The position numbers and the translations under genes are program-made. Shown here one piece after another: positions 51,253 through 61,427 of a stretch of DNA of 64,000 bases. Origin of the DNA: Halioglobus sp. Lineage in GTDB: Bacteria; Pseudomonadota; Gammaproteobacteria; Pseudomonadales; Halieaceae. How positions within the stretch are numbered: position 1 is the first letter of the stretch; each line of letters begins with the position of its first letter. Under the pieces are notes generated by a model. The model ran no database searches, was not told the origin of the DNA, and saw nothing but the letters and a program-made list of their open reading frames with translations. Location of the stretch: assembly GCA_002699145.1 (NCBI GenBank), contig PABK01000035.1, positions 62,001 to 126,000 of the forward strand, given 5' to 3'.

Positions 51253-53658
51253 ATGTTGCGCGCACTACCGGGCCGGCGCTGGCTGCCGGCGCTCTTCGCC
51301 ACCACCGTTCTCGTCGCCTGCAGCGACGGCTCCGACAACCCGCCGCCCGAGCCCGCACCGCGCTACCAGGCCGATATCGTCTGGACCGAGTACGGCGTTC
51401 CCCACGTGACCGCCAATGATTACGGCGGTCTCGGCTACGGCGCGGGCTACGCCTACGCGCGCGAGAACTACTGCACCGTGATGCGCGCCTACGTGCAGGC
51501 GGCGGGCGAATCGGCGCGCTACCTGGGCGAGGAGGGCGATCTCAATTCCGACCTGGTGATGAAGCTGTACAACAGCGACGCCAACGTGCAGCGCATCATC
51601 GACGAGGACCTGCCGCCCTACATCGTGGAGAACCTCAGCGGCTATGCCGCGGGCGTGAACCGCTACTTCAACGAGACCGGCGTGGACAATCTCGCCGCGG
51701 GTGAGGAGGGTTGCCGCGGCGCCGAGTGGGCGCGCGAGATCGACCTGTTCGACACCGTGCGCCTGATTCACCGCACCGTGCTGGTGGCCAGCGCGGTGCC
51801 ACTGGCGGATTTCATCGTGGCGGCGCAGCCGGGCGCGCCGATGGCGCAGCTCGAGCTGGCGCCCGGCGAGGACCCGGCCCGGCACATGGTCGCGGCGCTG
51901 ACCCAGGAAACCTTCGATCGCGGCATGGGCCTGCCCACGCGCGGCGAACTGGGCAGCAACGCCTACGCCATCGGTGCGGACGCCTCGCAGACCAGTTCCG
52001 GCCTGCTCTTTGGCAACCCGCATTTTCCCTGGCAGGGCCAGCAGCGCTTTTTCATGTTCCACCTCACGCTGCCGGGTGAGTACGATGTGCTCGGCGCCGC
52101 GCTGGGCGGCCTGCCGGCGCCGGTGATCGCCTTCAACCGTGACGTGGCCTGGTCACACACGGTCAGCACCGGCGACCGCTTCGGCTTCTACGAACTGACC
52201 CTCAATCCCGAAGACCCCATGCAGTACCTGTACGACGGCGAGTACCGCGATATCACCTCGCAGACGGTGAGCGCCGAGCGCATCGGCGCGGGCGGCGCCG
52301 TGGAGACGGTGGAGCACACCTTCTACTTTTCCCACTTCGGCGCCATCGTCGACCTCGGGGAACTGGAGGCGCTGCTGTCGGGTTGGCCCAATATCGCCGG
52401 CACGGTGCTGACCTACCGCGACGGCAACCTGAACAACCTGCGCGGCCTGGACCAGTGGGTGTCCATGGGCAAGGCGCGCAACCTCGGCGAGTTCAAGGAG
52501 GCGCTGCGGGCCATCGGCATTCCCTGGGTGAACACCATCGCCGCGGACCGCTACGGCGATGCCTTCTACGGGGATATTTCCGTCAACCCGAACATCAGCG
52601 ACGCGCTGCGCGAAAACTGTGTGCGCGGCCTGCTGCAAACCTCGGTGACGGCCTTCGGCTTCGTCACCATGGACGGCTCCGACCCGGACTGTGAGTGGGG
52701 CAACGACCCCGGCACCAGCGCCGGCATTTTCGGCTACGACAAGCTGCCGAAACTGGAGACCCGCGAGTACGGCGCCAACGCCAACGACAGCTACTGGCTG
52801 CCCAACCCGCGCCACCTGCTGAGCGGCTTTCCCGCCATCATCGGCGACGAGGAGGTGCAGCAGTCCATTCGTACCCGGCACACCTTCAGCCAGGCCGAGT
52901 GGCGCATGGCCGGCACTGACGGGCTGGGCGAGCCCGGTTTCAATATCGATAACCTGCGCACGCTCAGCTACCAGGCGACCAACCACGCCGCCAACCTGGT
53001 GCTGGACGAGGTGCTCACGGTATGTGACAGCATTCCCGAGGATCCCATGGCGGGTATCTCCGCGGAGCAGGCGGCCTGCGACGTGCTCGCCGGCTGGGAC
53101 CGCGCGCACCGCACCGACAGCGTCGGCGGTCACGTGTTCTACGAGATGTGGAACCTGCTGCGCGGCACGCCGGACATGTGGGCCACGCCTTTCGACCCGG
53201 CCGACCCGGTGAACACCCCGGCCGACCTGGATATCGATAATCCGGAGGTGGCACAGGCGGTGCTCGATGCCCTGGGCGGCGCGGTGGCCGCGCTCGACGG
53301 TATTCCCCTGGACCGTCCCTGGGGCGAGGTGCAGTACGACGAGAAGAACGGCGTGCGCCACGGCATACCCGGCGGTTCCGGTTCGATGATGTTCAGCGTC
53401 ATCACCTCACCGCTGGTGGAAGGGGAGGGCTACTCGGCCATCCGCCACGGCAACAGCTACATGCAGGCCGTGACCTGGGATGAGAGCGACTGCCCCGACG
53501 CCTACAACATTATTACCTATTCCCAGTCCACGGATCCCGCGTCGGCGCACCACGCCGACATGACCGCGCTGTATTCCGACGGCGGCTGGATCGATGCGGC
53601 GTTCTGCGCCGCGGACATTGCAGCGCGGGAAATTGCGCGCATGACGATAGCAGAATAG
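51253..53658 (+). CDS. Penicillin-acylase family Ntn-hydrolase lipoprotein (acylase 2)
   Basis: 801 residues. Lipobox LVAC (Cys23) followed by SDGSD. It shares its layout with acylase 1 at 35364: WTEYGVPHVTANDYGGLGYGAGYAYARENYC near the front, the cleavage/nucleophile site Ser235 in GELGSNAYAIGAD, GLLFGNPHFPW, and the C-terminal GNSYMQAVTWDESDCPDAYN. It should mature into alpha and beta chains. Substrate range of such acylases includes acyl-homoserine lactones and lipopeptides. Divergent from the GMC oxidoreductase gene. Confidence 0.92.
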   Translation: MLRALPGRRWLPALFATTVLVACSDGSDNPPPEPAPRYQADIVWTEYGVPHVTANDYGGLGYGAGYAYARENYCTVMRAYVQAAGESARYLGEEGDLNSDLVMKLYNSDANVQRIIDEDLPPYIVENLSGYAAGVNRYFNETGVDNLAAGEEGCRGAEWAREIDLFDTVRLIHRTVLVASAVPLADFIVAAQPGAPMAQLELAPGEDPARHMVAALTQETFDRGMGLPTRGELGSNAYAIGADASQTSSGLLFGNPHFPWQGQQRFFMFHLTLPGEYDVLGAALGGLPAPVIAFNRDVAWSHTVSTGDRFGFYELTLNPEDPMQYLYDGEYRDITSQTVSAERIGAGGAVETVEHTFYFSHFGAIVDLGELEALLSGWPNIAGTVLTYRDGNLNNLRGLDQWVSMGKARNLGEFKEALRAIGIPWVNTIAADRYGDAFYGDISVNPNISDALRENCVRGLLQTSVTAFGFVTMDGSDPDCEWGNDPGTSAGIFGYDKLPKLETREYGANANDSYWLPNPRHLLSGFPAIIGDEEVQQSIRTRHTFSQAEWRMAGTDGLGEPGFNIDNLRTLSYQATNHAANLVLDEVLTVCDSIPEDPMAGISAEQAACDVLAGWDRAHRTDSVGGHVFYEMWNLLRGTPDMWATPFDPADPVNTPADLDIDNPEVAQAVLDALGGAVAALDGIPLDRPWGEVQYDEKNGVRHGIPGGSGSMMFSVITSPLVEGEGYSAIRHGNSYMQAVTWDESDCPDAYNIITYSQSTDPASAHHADMTALYSDGGWIDAAFCAADIAAREIARMTIAE

Positions 53659-53661
53659 TCG

Positions 53662-53685
53662 CGCGGCCGGCGTCAGCCGGCCGCG
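53662..53685. terminator. 10-bp GC hairpin between acylase 2 and slyD
   Basis: CGCGGCCGGC-GTCA-GCCGGCCGCG, perfect, directly after the acylase stop and before the stop of the convergent slyD gene. Likely a bidirectional terminator, though without a T-tract. Confidence 0.6.
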
Positions 53686-53694
53686 GTCAGGGTT

Positions 53695-54168
53695 TCAGCC
53701 GTGTACGTGACCGTGGGAGAGTTCTTCCTCGGTCGCCTCGCGCACCGTGACGATCTCCACGTCGAAGTTCAACTCCACCCCGGCCAGGGGGTGGTTGCCG
53801 TCGACGGTGATGTTCTCGCCGTCCACCGCGGTGACCGTGATGCGCTGTACCGCGCCGTCCTGCCCCTGGGCCTGGAAGGACATGCCCGGCTCGATCTCCT
53901 CGACACCCTGGAATGCACTGCGCGGCACCACCTGGATCATTTCCGGGCGGCTCTCACCGTAGGCGTCCTGCGGCGCGACCGTGGCCTGCACGCTGTCGCC
54001 GGCGACCTTGCCGGTAAGGGCGCTCTCCAGGCCCGGGATGATGTTGCCGGCGCCGTGCAGGTAGGTGAGGGGATCACCGCCTTCCGAACTGTCCAGCAGG
54101 TTGCCGGAATTATCGGTCAGCTTGTAATGCATGCTGACCACGAGGTTGTTGCCGATAAGAAGTGACAT
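53695..54168 (-). CDS. slyD: FKBP-type peptidyl-prolyl isomerase, SlyD-like
   Basis: 157 residues from ATG at 54168, after CCAGGAGAACCC. FKBP elements: YKLTDNSGNLLDSS, YLHGAGNIIPGLESAL, VAPQDAYGE, then the IF (insert-in-flap) chaperone domain, and NHPLAGVELNFDVEIV. The C-terminus ends HGHVHG, a short version of the metal-binding His tail of SlyD. It acts as a folding catalyst and chaperone, perhaps in nickel delivery. Upstream in-frame extension is unlikely to be translated. Confidence 0.93.
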   Translation of the reverse strand: MSLLIGNNLVVSMHYKLTDNSGNLLDSSEGGDPLTYLHGAGNIIPGLESALTGKVAGDSVQATVAPQDAYGESRPEMIQVVPRSAFQGVEEIEPGMSFQAQGQDGAVQRITVTAVDGENITVDGNHPLAGVELNFDVEIVTVREATEEELSHGHVHG

Positions 54169-54424
54169 GGGTTCTCCTGGACGTGCCGGTGAGCGCGGGG
54201 AAACGGTGTCCGGTTCCGCCCCGGCCGGTAGTGATCCAATGCGGGTATGTGGGATGCGTTCAGCCCCTGGGGGCGGCGTGGCTTGCGCGCGGCGCGGACC
54301 TGTTAGCACAGGCGGACGCGAACACTGTATCGCGCCCCGGTGCAGGACATAAAAAGGCTGGACAAGCTGCTGGCAGTATAGGGCCTGGCCTGCGCGAGTC
54401 AATGCCGCGCGCCCGCCACGGCGC

Positions 54425-54754
54425 CTAGTCCCCGGTTTCGTTGTCCAGGGCCTCGCCGGTGATGTCGTGCACGAGGTCTATCATCTTGGCCACCAGTTCC
54501 TTGAGTTCGGGGTGCTGGTAGACCAGTGTATTGACGTTGTGTGCACGGCCGACGATCTGTGTCAGTAGTTCCAGTTCGCCCTCACTCAGGACCTTGCCGT
54601 TGTCCATCTCCTCCTTGACCTTGAGCAGGAAGGGCAGGCGGCGGTGAACGAACTGTTCCACCACCGCCACGGAGACGCCTTCCTCGTCCAGCTCCTCATC
54701 GCGGTGGAACTCGGGCACCTCGAAACTATCGTCCTTGTCCTGTCCTTGTTGCAT
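54425..54754 (-). CDS. Conserved small acidic protein, unknown function
   Basis: 109 residues, soluble and highly acidic. A disordered acidic head (SFEVPEFHRDEELDEEG) is followed by helices (VAVVEQFVHRRLPFLLKVKEEMD, LSEGELELLTQIVGRAHNV, LKELVAKMIDLVHDITGEALD). I do not recognise the family. It is preceded by a 289-base region that separates it from the PEP-CTERM gene. Codon usage looks like its neighbours. It lies in series with slyD but 256 bases away. Confidence 0.75.
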   Translation of the reverse strand: MQQGQDKDDSFEVPEFHRDEELDEEGVSVAVVEQFVHRRLPFLLKVKEEMDNGKVLSEGELELLTQIVGRAHNVNTLVYQHPELKELVAKMIDLVHDITGEALDNETGD

Positions 54755-54969
54755 GGTTTGCCGCTCCGTTTGTCGCCAGGTGTCTGCGCCTGCCCAGAAT
54801 ACAACATATGCCGCGGTCGGCGTCAGGATATTTGACAATTCCTGCCGCCGGCGCGGCCTGTGGCGGGGCCGGCGCAAGCCAAGTGCTTGAATTGGCGGGG
54901 CTGGCGAAAACCCGGCGTGAAATTTGCATCCGAACCCCCGTTTTGTTTTTGACGGTCGTGATGTGCGCG

Positions 54970-55014
54970 CCCGTCGGCCCGGTACCCGTCGGTCCTGCAC
55001 CCGTCGGCCCGGTA
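54970..55014. repeat. Three 15-bp tandem repeats before the PEP-CTERM gene
   Basis: Units CCCGTCGGCCCGGTA, CCCGTCGGTCCTGCA, CCCGTCGGCCCGGTA. The unit length is a multiple of three, and one + strand frame reads P-V-G-P repeats, but I see no gene there. Copy number could vary between strains. Confidence 0.8.
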
Positions 55015-55806
55015 CCAATGCACGGATAGCTGGAGACATGCCAATGAAATCCCAAACCCCATTTTTCGCAGGGCTGTTGTGCGCCGCCCTGGGCTGGGCG
55101 AACCCGGCCGCTGCGCTGCTGTTCGACCAGGATATTACTCCCGACGTGATCTTCGGCTCGGGCAACGCCAATGGCGGCTGGACTGTCGATCGCAACAATG
55201 GCGTGGAACTGGGCCTGCGCGGCAAGGTGCGTTTCGACCTGGCCAGTGGCGCGCCCGAGAACACCTTCAACAGCGACGGCGCCGGCAGCTACAGCTTCGA
55301 CGCCGGCGTGCCGGCCGGGCAGGCGTTCAATACCGGTACCTGGAGCGTCGAGTGGTCGGTGAACACCGATTTCCAGAATAGCGGAGGGCTCGTGCTGGAC
55401 GACCTGGTGTACGTCTTCGGCGTGGATAGCGACCCCGGCCTGGGCACCAGTTTCAGCCAGGCCGACATCATCAACGTCATCTTCGCCGATCACGCTACCG
55501 GCGACGGCTCGACGCCCAACGGAGGCGGCACGGTAGCGGCGAACGCCGGGCAGTACGCGGCGCAGATTGCCAGCGACTCGGTGGCGCAGAACTCCTGGCG
55601 TGCGGACTTCCTGCTCGGCGGCGCCTTCGATCCCAACCTGGACGCCACCTACGACTTCTACCTGGCGGCCTTCGATGCCAACGGCGCGCCCCTGGCCAGG
55701 ACCGACGCGCGTATCGTCGTGGGTAATGGTGGTAGTGTGCCGGCGCCGGGCAGCCTGGCACTGCTGGCCGCGGGGCTGCTGTGCCTGCGCCGCCGTGCCC
55801 GGGGCG

Positions 55807-56934
<1,128 letters not shown>

Positions 56935-56954
56935 GCCTGGTCTCCGTGGGGGGG

Positions 56955-58136
56955 CTACAGCGCCTCGATGGCGACGGCGGTGGCTTCACCGCCGCCGATA
57001 CACAGCGCGGCGACGCCGCGCTTGAGGCCGCGCTGCTGCAGCGCGTACATCAGTGTGACGATGATGCGCGAACCGGTGGAGCCGATGGGATGGCCCTGGG
57101 CGCAGGCGCCGCCGTTGACGTTGACCCTGGCGTGATCCAGGCCCAGGTCGTCGATGGCCATCATGGTGACCATGGCGAAGGCCTCGTTGATCTCGAACAG
57201 GTCCACCTCGTCCACGCTCCAGCCCGCCCTGGCCAGCACCTTCTCGATCGCTCCCACCGGTGCGGTGGTGAACTCTCCCGGCGGCTGACTGTGGCGTGCG
57301 TGGGCGACGATGCGCGCCAGCGGTGACAGGCCGCGCGACTGCGCCTGGCTGTCGCGCATCAGCAGCAGGGCGCTGGCGCCGTCGGAAATCGAGCTGGCGT
57401 TGGCGGCGGTAATGGTGCCGTCCTTGGCGAAGGCCGGGCGCAGTTTGGGGATGCGCTCGATGTCCGCCTTGTGGGGCTGTTCATCGTCTTCGACGATATG
57501 TTCCCCGCGCCGCGTCCTGACGCTGACCGGGACGATCTCGCCTTGCAGGGAACCGTCCTCGATGGCGCGCCTGGCGCGGCTCAGCGATTCGATGGCGAAG
57601 GCGTCCATCTGTTCGCGGGTGATGCCGCGCGCGTCCGCGGTCTCCTGGGCGAAGCTGCCCATGGCGCGGCCGGTGTAGGCGTCCTGCAGGCCGTCGGTGA
57701 ACATGTGGTCCACGAAGCCCGCATCGCCGGTGCCGACGCCGCCGCGCGCGCCGGGCAGCATGTGCGGCGCGCGGCTCATGCTTTCCATACCGCCGGCGAT
57801 CGCCACCTCGCAGGTGCCGGCGACGATGCTGTCATGGGCGAAAATCGTCGCCTGCATACCGCTGCCGCAGGCCTTGTTCAGGGTGACCGCGCCGCTGGAC
57901 GGTGGGATGTCGGCGCCGAGAGCGGATTGCCGGGCGGGGCATTGCTTCAGCCCGGCGGGGAGTACACAGCCCATGTAGACCTCGTCGACGTCGTCGGGCG
58001 CGACGCCGGCGCGTTCCAGGGTGGCGCGAATGGCCACGCTGGCCAGTTCAGGCGCCGGTACCGGGGACAGCGCGCCCTGCAGTCCGCCCATGGGCGTACG
58101 CGCGCCGTCGACGATAACCACCGAATCATTGCTCAT
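56955..58136 (-). CDS. Acetyl-CoA acetyltransferase/C-acyltransferase (thiolase)
   Basis: 393 residues, complete thiolase. Nucleophilic Cys90 in NKACGSGMQ, His in GACAQGHPIGSTG, second Cys in ALCIGGGEA. The N-terminus SVVIVDGARTPMGGLQGALS is typical of acetyl-CoA acetyltransferases (AtoB/PhaA). ATG at 58136. It is the first gene of a unit with the RibBX gene 20 bases downstream, an unusual pairing of fatty-acid and riboflavin genes; thiolases use no flavin themselves. Confidence 0.95.
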   Translation of the reverse strand: MSNDSVVIVDGARTPMGGLQGALSPVPAPELASVAIRATLERAGVAPDDVDEVYMGCVLPAGLKQCPARQSALGADIPPSSGAVTLNKACGSGMQATIFAHDSIVAGTCEVAIAGGMESMSRAPHMLPGARGGVGTGDAGFVDHMFTDGLQDAYTGRAMGSFAQETADARGITREQMDAFAIESLSRARRAIEDGSLQGEIVPVSVRTRRGEHIVEDDEQPHKADIERIPKLRPAFAKDGTITAANASSISDGASALLLMRDSQAQSRGLSPLARIVAHARHSQPPGEFTTAPVGAIEKVLARAGWSVDEVDLFEINEAFAMVTMMAIDDLGLDHARVNVNGGACAQGHPIGSTGSRIIVTLMYALQQRGLKRGVAALCIGGGEATAVAIEAL

Positions 58137-58215
58137 GGGAAAAACTCCAGGGGAACGGCTGTCACGAAGGGGCGCCAATTTAGCCACAGGCCCGGTTTTT
58201 TCTCAACATGGCACG

Positions 58216-59217
58216 CTAGCGCTGGCCGCTGACGCTGGGGTCGAACAGTTTGCCGCGCGCGGCCTCGCGGTAGCGCAGGGGGCTCATGCCGCAGTGGCGC
58301 CGGAACAGTTGCGAAAAATAGCTCACGTCCTGCAGCCCGACCTGCCAGGCGATGTCGCCCACCGACAGGTTGCTGTGGCGCAGCAGGTCTCTGGCGCTGC
58401 CGATACGCAGGCTCTGCAGGTAGGCCAGCGGCGCCATGCCCGTGGCCTGGCGAAAACGCCGGCTGAAACTGCGCGGGCTCAGTTGCAGTTGTCGCGCCAG
58501 CGCCTGCATCGACACGGGACTGGCGAGATTGGCCTGCAGCCACTGCTGTGCCTGTGCGATCACCTCGTCGCGGTGCGAACTGTCCGCCTCGTTCTGGTAG
58601 GCGGCCGCCTGGAAACTGCGGCGGATCTCCGGGGAAAACTGGCTCTCGATGGCGCGCGAGACGCGGTTGCCGAACCACTCCTCGACGATGTGCAGCATGA
58701 GATCGGCGATGGAGTTGACGCTGCCGGCACAGTAGATGCTGCCGCTCTGGGTAATCAGGTGGTGGGTTTTCAGCTCCACCGCTGGATAGCGTTTGCTGAA
58801 CTGCCTGAAGTAGTTCCAGTGGGTGGTGGCGGGGCGGTCGTTGAGCAGCCCGGCCTCGGCGAGCAGAAAACTGCCGGTGCCGACGCTGCAGATCGTGGCG
58901 CCCAGGGCGGCCTGCTCGCGCAACAGGGGCAGCCACGCCCGGGCCGTGGCGACCACCGGCATGGGGTTGCGCCAGATGGCGGGCAGCAGCAACAGGTCCA
59001 GGGGCGGCAGGTCGTCGCGCACGATATCCGGCTTGAGCACCACCCCGCTGCCCAGTTTCATCCGCTTCATGTCCGGTCCGGCCAGGCGAAAGCGCACCGC
59101 CGCTGCGCTGCGACCGGAGACGCTGGCCATCTGGCTAGCCGCGTGCATGATTTCCATGGGCAGGGTGATGCTGGTGGCCAGGGCCTGGGGATAGAGCAGG
59201 GCGGCGGCGTCGTGCAT
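58216..59217 (-). CDS. GlxA-type AraC regulator (DJ-1/PfpI plus HTH)
   Basis: 333 residues. The N-terminal 190 residues form a DJ-1/PfpI-like domain (LLLLPAIWRNP, ATICSVGTGSFLLAEAGLLNDRPATTHW) in which the usual nucleophile Cys region is ICSVGTG. The C-terminal HTH spans about 220-320 (SMQALARQLQLSPRSFSRRFRQATG, SVGDIAWQVGLQDVSYFSQLFRRH). It is divergent from the FabY-like ketosynthase gene with about 126 bases between, so it likely regulates that gene. Confidence 0.92.
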   Translation of the reverse strand: MHDAAALLYPQALATSITLPMEIMHAASQMASVSGRSAAAVRFRLAGPDMKRMKLGSGVVLKPDIVRDDLPPLDLLLLPAIWRNPMPVVATARAWLPLLREQAALGATICSVGTGSFLLAEAGLLNDRPATTHWNYFRQFSKRYPAVELKTHHLITQSGSIYCAGSVNSIADLMLHIVEEWFGNRVSRAIESQFSPEIRRSFQAAAYQNEADSSHRDEVIAQAQQWLQANLASPVSMQALARQLQLSPRSFSRRFRQATGMAPLAYLQSLRIGSARDLLRHSNLSVGDIAWQVGLQDVSYFSQLFRRHCGMSPLRYREAARGKLFDPSVSGQR

Positions 59218-59343
59218 GGGGGCTCCACGGGCGGAAAATGGGTCTGTCTAAAATACCACAATAAGTGGCTCAAAAGGCATGACGGCCGTGATCGGCCGGG
59301 CGTACACTCAGAACCTGTTGTACGGGACGTTTCAGGGATATTC

Positions 59344-61203
59344 ATGGGCAGGCAGCGCTTACCGGTCATCGTCGGCTTCGGTGGTATCAACGCGGCGGGG
59401 CGGGCTTCGGGCCACCACGGCTACGCGCGCACAGTGTGGGACGCGCTGCAGCCGGCGCAGCGCGAGCGCACGCTGGCGGCCCTGGGCAGGCTGATGGGGG
59501 TGGACGACTCGCTCGCGCAGGAGCGCTACATCCTGGACCACACCCTGGTGCGGCGCGTCGAGGACACGCATTTCAATGTCGATTCGGTCAGCTGGAACCA
59601 GCGCTTTCCCACCCGCAGCAACGGCCAGCCGGTCAGTTTTGATATCGCGCGCAAGCACCTGCCGCAGGTGATCCCGCCGGACTGGCGCGTGACCGACACC
59701 TCGGTCACCCATGTCAACGTGCAGATTGTCGGCGAACAGGAATTCCTGTTGCCCACCCACCGCGAGTTCGAGGTCAAGTCGGCGGGACAACTGCCGCGCG
59801 GTTTCGAGCCGGGCAAGCTGTACCCCTCGCGCAATCACCCGCGCGGCCTGCAGATGACGATCTATGCCGCCTCCGATGCGCTCGGCAACCTGGGTATCGA
59901 CTGGGAGGCTGTGGCGCGCAGGGTCGCGGTGGACCAGGTCAGCGTCTACGCCGGCAGTGCCATGGGTCAACTGGACAGCGCTGGCAGCGGCGGCATGCTC
60001 AAGGCGCGCTACAACGGGCAGCGCGTGACCTCGAAGTACTGCCCGCTGGGCTTCGCGGAAATGCCGGCGGACTTCATCAATGCCTACGTGCTGGGCAGCC
60101 TGGGCTCCACCGGTGCGAGTCTCGGCGCCTGCGCGTCCTTTCTTTACAACCTGCGCATGGGCATCGACGATATTCGCAGCGGTCGCGCGCGGGTGGCCTT
60201 CGTGGGCGCCGCCGAGGCGCCGGTGACGCCGGAGATCATGGAGGGCTACAGCGCCATGGGCGCGCTGGCCACGGAGAAGGGCCTGCGCCAGCTGGACGGC
60301 CTGGGGGAGGGCGATGTGACGGATTTCCGCCGCGCCTGCCGGCCCTTCGCAGCGAACTGCGGCTTCACCATCGCCGAGTCCTCCCAGATGGTGGTGCTGT
60401 TCGACGACGAGCTGGCAATGGAGCTGGGCGCCACGGTATTCGGCGCGGTCGGCGACGTGTTCGTCAACGCCGACGGCCACAAAAAGTCCATCTCCGGTCC
60501 CGGCGTGGGCAACTACATCACCGTCGCCAGGGCGTTGGCCTCGGCGCGCGCCATCTTCGGCGAGCGCGGCGTGCGTGATGGCGGGCTGGTCCAGGCTCAC
60601 GGCACGGGCACGCCGCAGAACCGCGTGACCGAGGCGGCCATCCTCAGCCGGGTGGCCGGCGCCTTCGGTATCCAGGACTGGCCGGTAGCGGCCATCAAGT
60701 GTTTCGTCGGCCACTCCATCGGCGCGGCGGCCGGCGACCAGATCGCCTCCACCCTGGGCGTGTGGCAGCACGGCATCCTTCCCGGCATCACCACCATCGA
60801 CGCGGTCGCGGAGGACGTGGAACAGGCGCACCTGTCCATCAGCAACCGGCACCGCCAGCTCGACCCCCAGGCGCAGCGCTACGCCATCATCAACTCCAAG
60901 GGTTTCGGCGGCAACAACGCCTCGGCCACGCTGCTCAGTCCCGCCGTCACGCGGCGCATGCTGCAGGCGCGTTACTCGGCGCGGGAGTGGCAGTGCTGGG
61001 AGGAGGCGAACGCGGCGGTGCGCGAACGCCAGCAGGCCTACGACGACGGCATGATCGCCGGCACGATCGACCCGCTGTACCGCTTCAACCAGGGCGTGTT
61101 GCACGACGCGGATGTCGAGATCGACGCCCACAGCCTCAGGGTAGGCAGCCAGGAGGTGTCCCTCGACGCGCAGTCACCCTACGAAGACATGCGCATCGCC
61201 TAG
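59344..61203 (+). CDS. fabY: Beta-ketoacyl synthase, FabY-like
   Basis: 619 residues from ATG at 59344 (MGRQRLPVIVGFGGINAAGR); upstream in-frame sequence belongs to the antisense of other genes. Catalytic triad: Cys263 in SLGACASFLYN, His419 in VQAHGTGTPQN and His457 in KCFVGHSIG. The unusual length, with about 150 extra residues before the ketosynthase core, matches FabY of Pseudomonas (about 634 residues), which condenses acetyl-CoA with malonyl-ACP to start fatty acid synthesis. So it may replace FabH here. Three tandem repeats and dispersed hairpins follow the gene. Confidence 0.9.
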   Translation: MGRQRLPVIVGFGGINAAGRASGHHGYARTVWDALQPAQRERTLAALGRLMGVDDSLAQERYILDHTLVRRVEDTHFNVDSVSWNQRFPTRSNGQPVSFDIARKHLPQVIPPDWRVTDTSVTHVNVQIVGEQEFLLPTHREFEVKSAGQLPRGFEPGKLYPSRNHPRGLQMTIYAASDALGNLGIDWEAVARRVAVDQVSVYAGSAMGQLDSAGSGGMLKARYNGQRVTSKYCPLGFAEMPADFINAYVLGSLGSTGASLGACASFLYNLRMGIDDIRSGRARVAFVGAAEAPVTPEIMEGYSAMGALATEKGLRQLDGLGEGDVTDFRRACRPFAANCGFTIAESSQMVVLFDDELAMELGATVFGAVGDVFVNADGHKKSISGPGVGNYITVARALASARAIFGERGVRDGGLVQAHGTGTPQNRVTEAAILSRVAGAFGIQDWPVAAIKCFVGHSIGAAAGDQIASTLGVWQHGILPGITTIDAVAEDVEQAHLSISNRHRQLDPQAQRYAIINSKGFGGNNASATLLSPAVTRRMLQARYSAREWQCWEEANAAVRERQQAYDDGMIAGTIDPLYRFNQGVLHDADVEIDAHSLRVGSQEVSLDAQSPYEDMRIA

Positions 61204-61210
61204 CCGACCG

Positions 61211-61273
61211 CCCCCTCCCAGGTCATCCCCACCCCCTCCCAGGTCATCCCCACCCCCTCCCAGGTCATCCCCG
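61211..61273. repeat. Three 21-bp tandem repeats after fabY
   Basis: Three consecutive units of CCCCCTCCCAGGTCATCCCCA, the third with a final G. A related partial copy lies at about 61315-61335. The minus strand reads DDLGGGG repeats. This is C-rich on the + strand and could form secondary structure. Confidence 0.85.
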
Positions 61274-61348
61274 CGCAAGCGGGGATCCAGTCCAGCCCTT
61301 CCCAGCCCATCCCCGTCCCCTCCCAGGTCATCCCCGCGCAAGCGGGGA
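61268..61348. repeat. Two dispersed GCGGGGATCCAG hairpin repeats
   Basis: Hairpins TCCCCGC-GCAA-GCGGGGA at 61268-61285 and 61331-61348, each followed by TCCAGTC. They belong to the same family as 47051-47073. Translated on the minus strand they give LDPRLRGDD, a well known false-ORF signature. They may act as terminators for fabY. Confidence 0.85.
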
Positions 61349-61427
61349 TCCAGTCTCACCTCCACCCCGGTCCTCCCCTCATGTTACAGTTCCCCCCCAA
61401 TTCGCCCATCCACCGACTCGTCCACCC

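Noticed and set aside
54808-55029. Small + strand frame ending in P-V-G-P repeats
   Set aside because: No ribosome binding site or conserved sequence; the repeats come from the 15-bp tandem array.
58021-59343. In-frame extension upstream of fabY
   Set aside because: It lies antisense to the GlxA regulator and thiolase genes, and FabY homology begins only at the ATG at 59344.
61211-61348. Possible CRISPR array
   Set aside because: The units are directly adjacent without spacers and there are no cas genes.
61174-61365. Small minus-strand frame with LDPRLRGDD repeats
   Set aside because: This is the translation of dispersed hairpin repeats, a frequent false gene.
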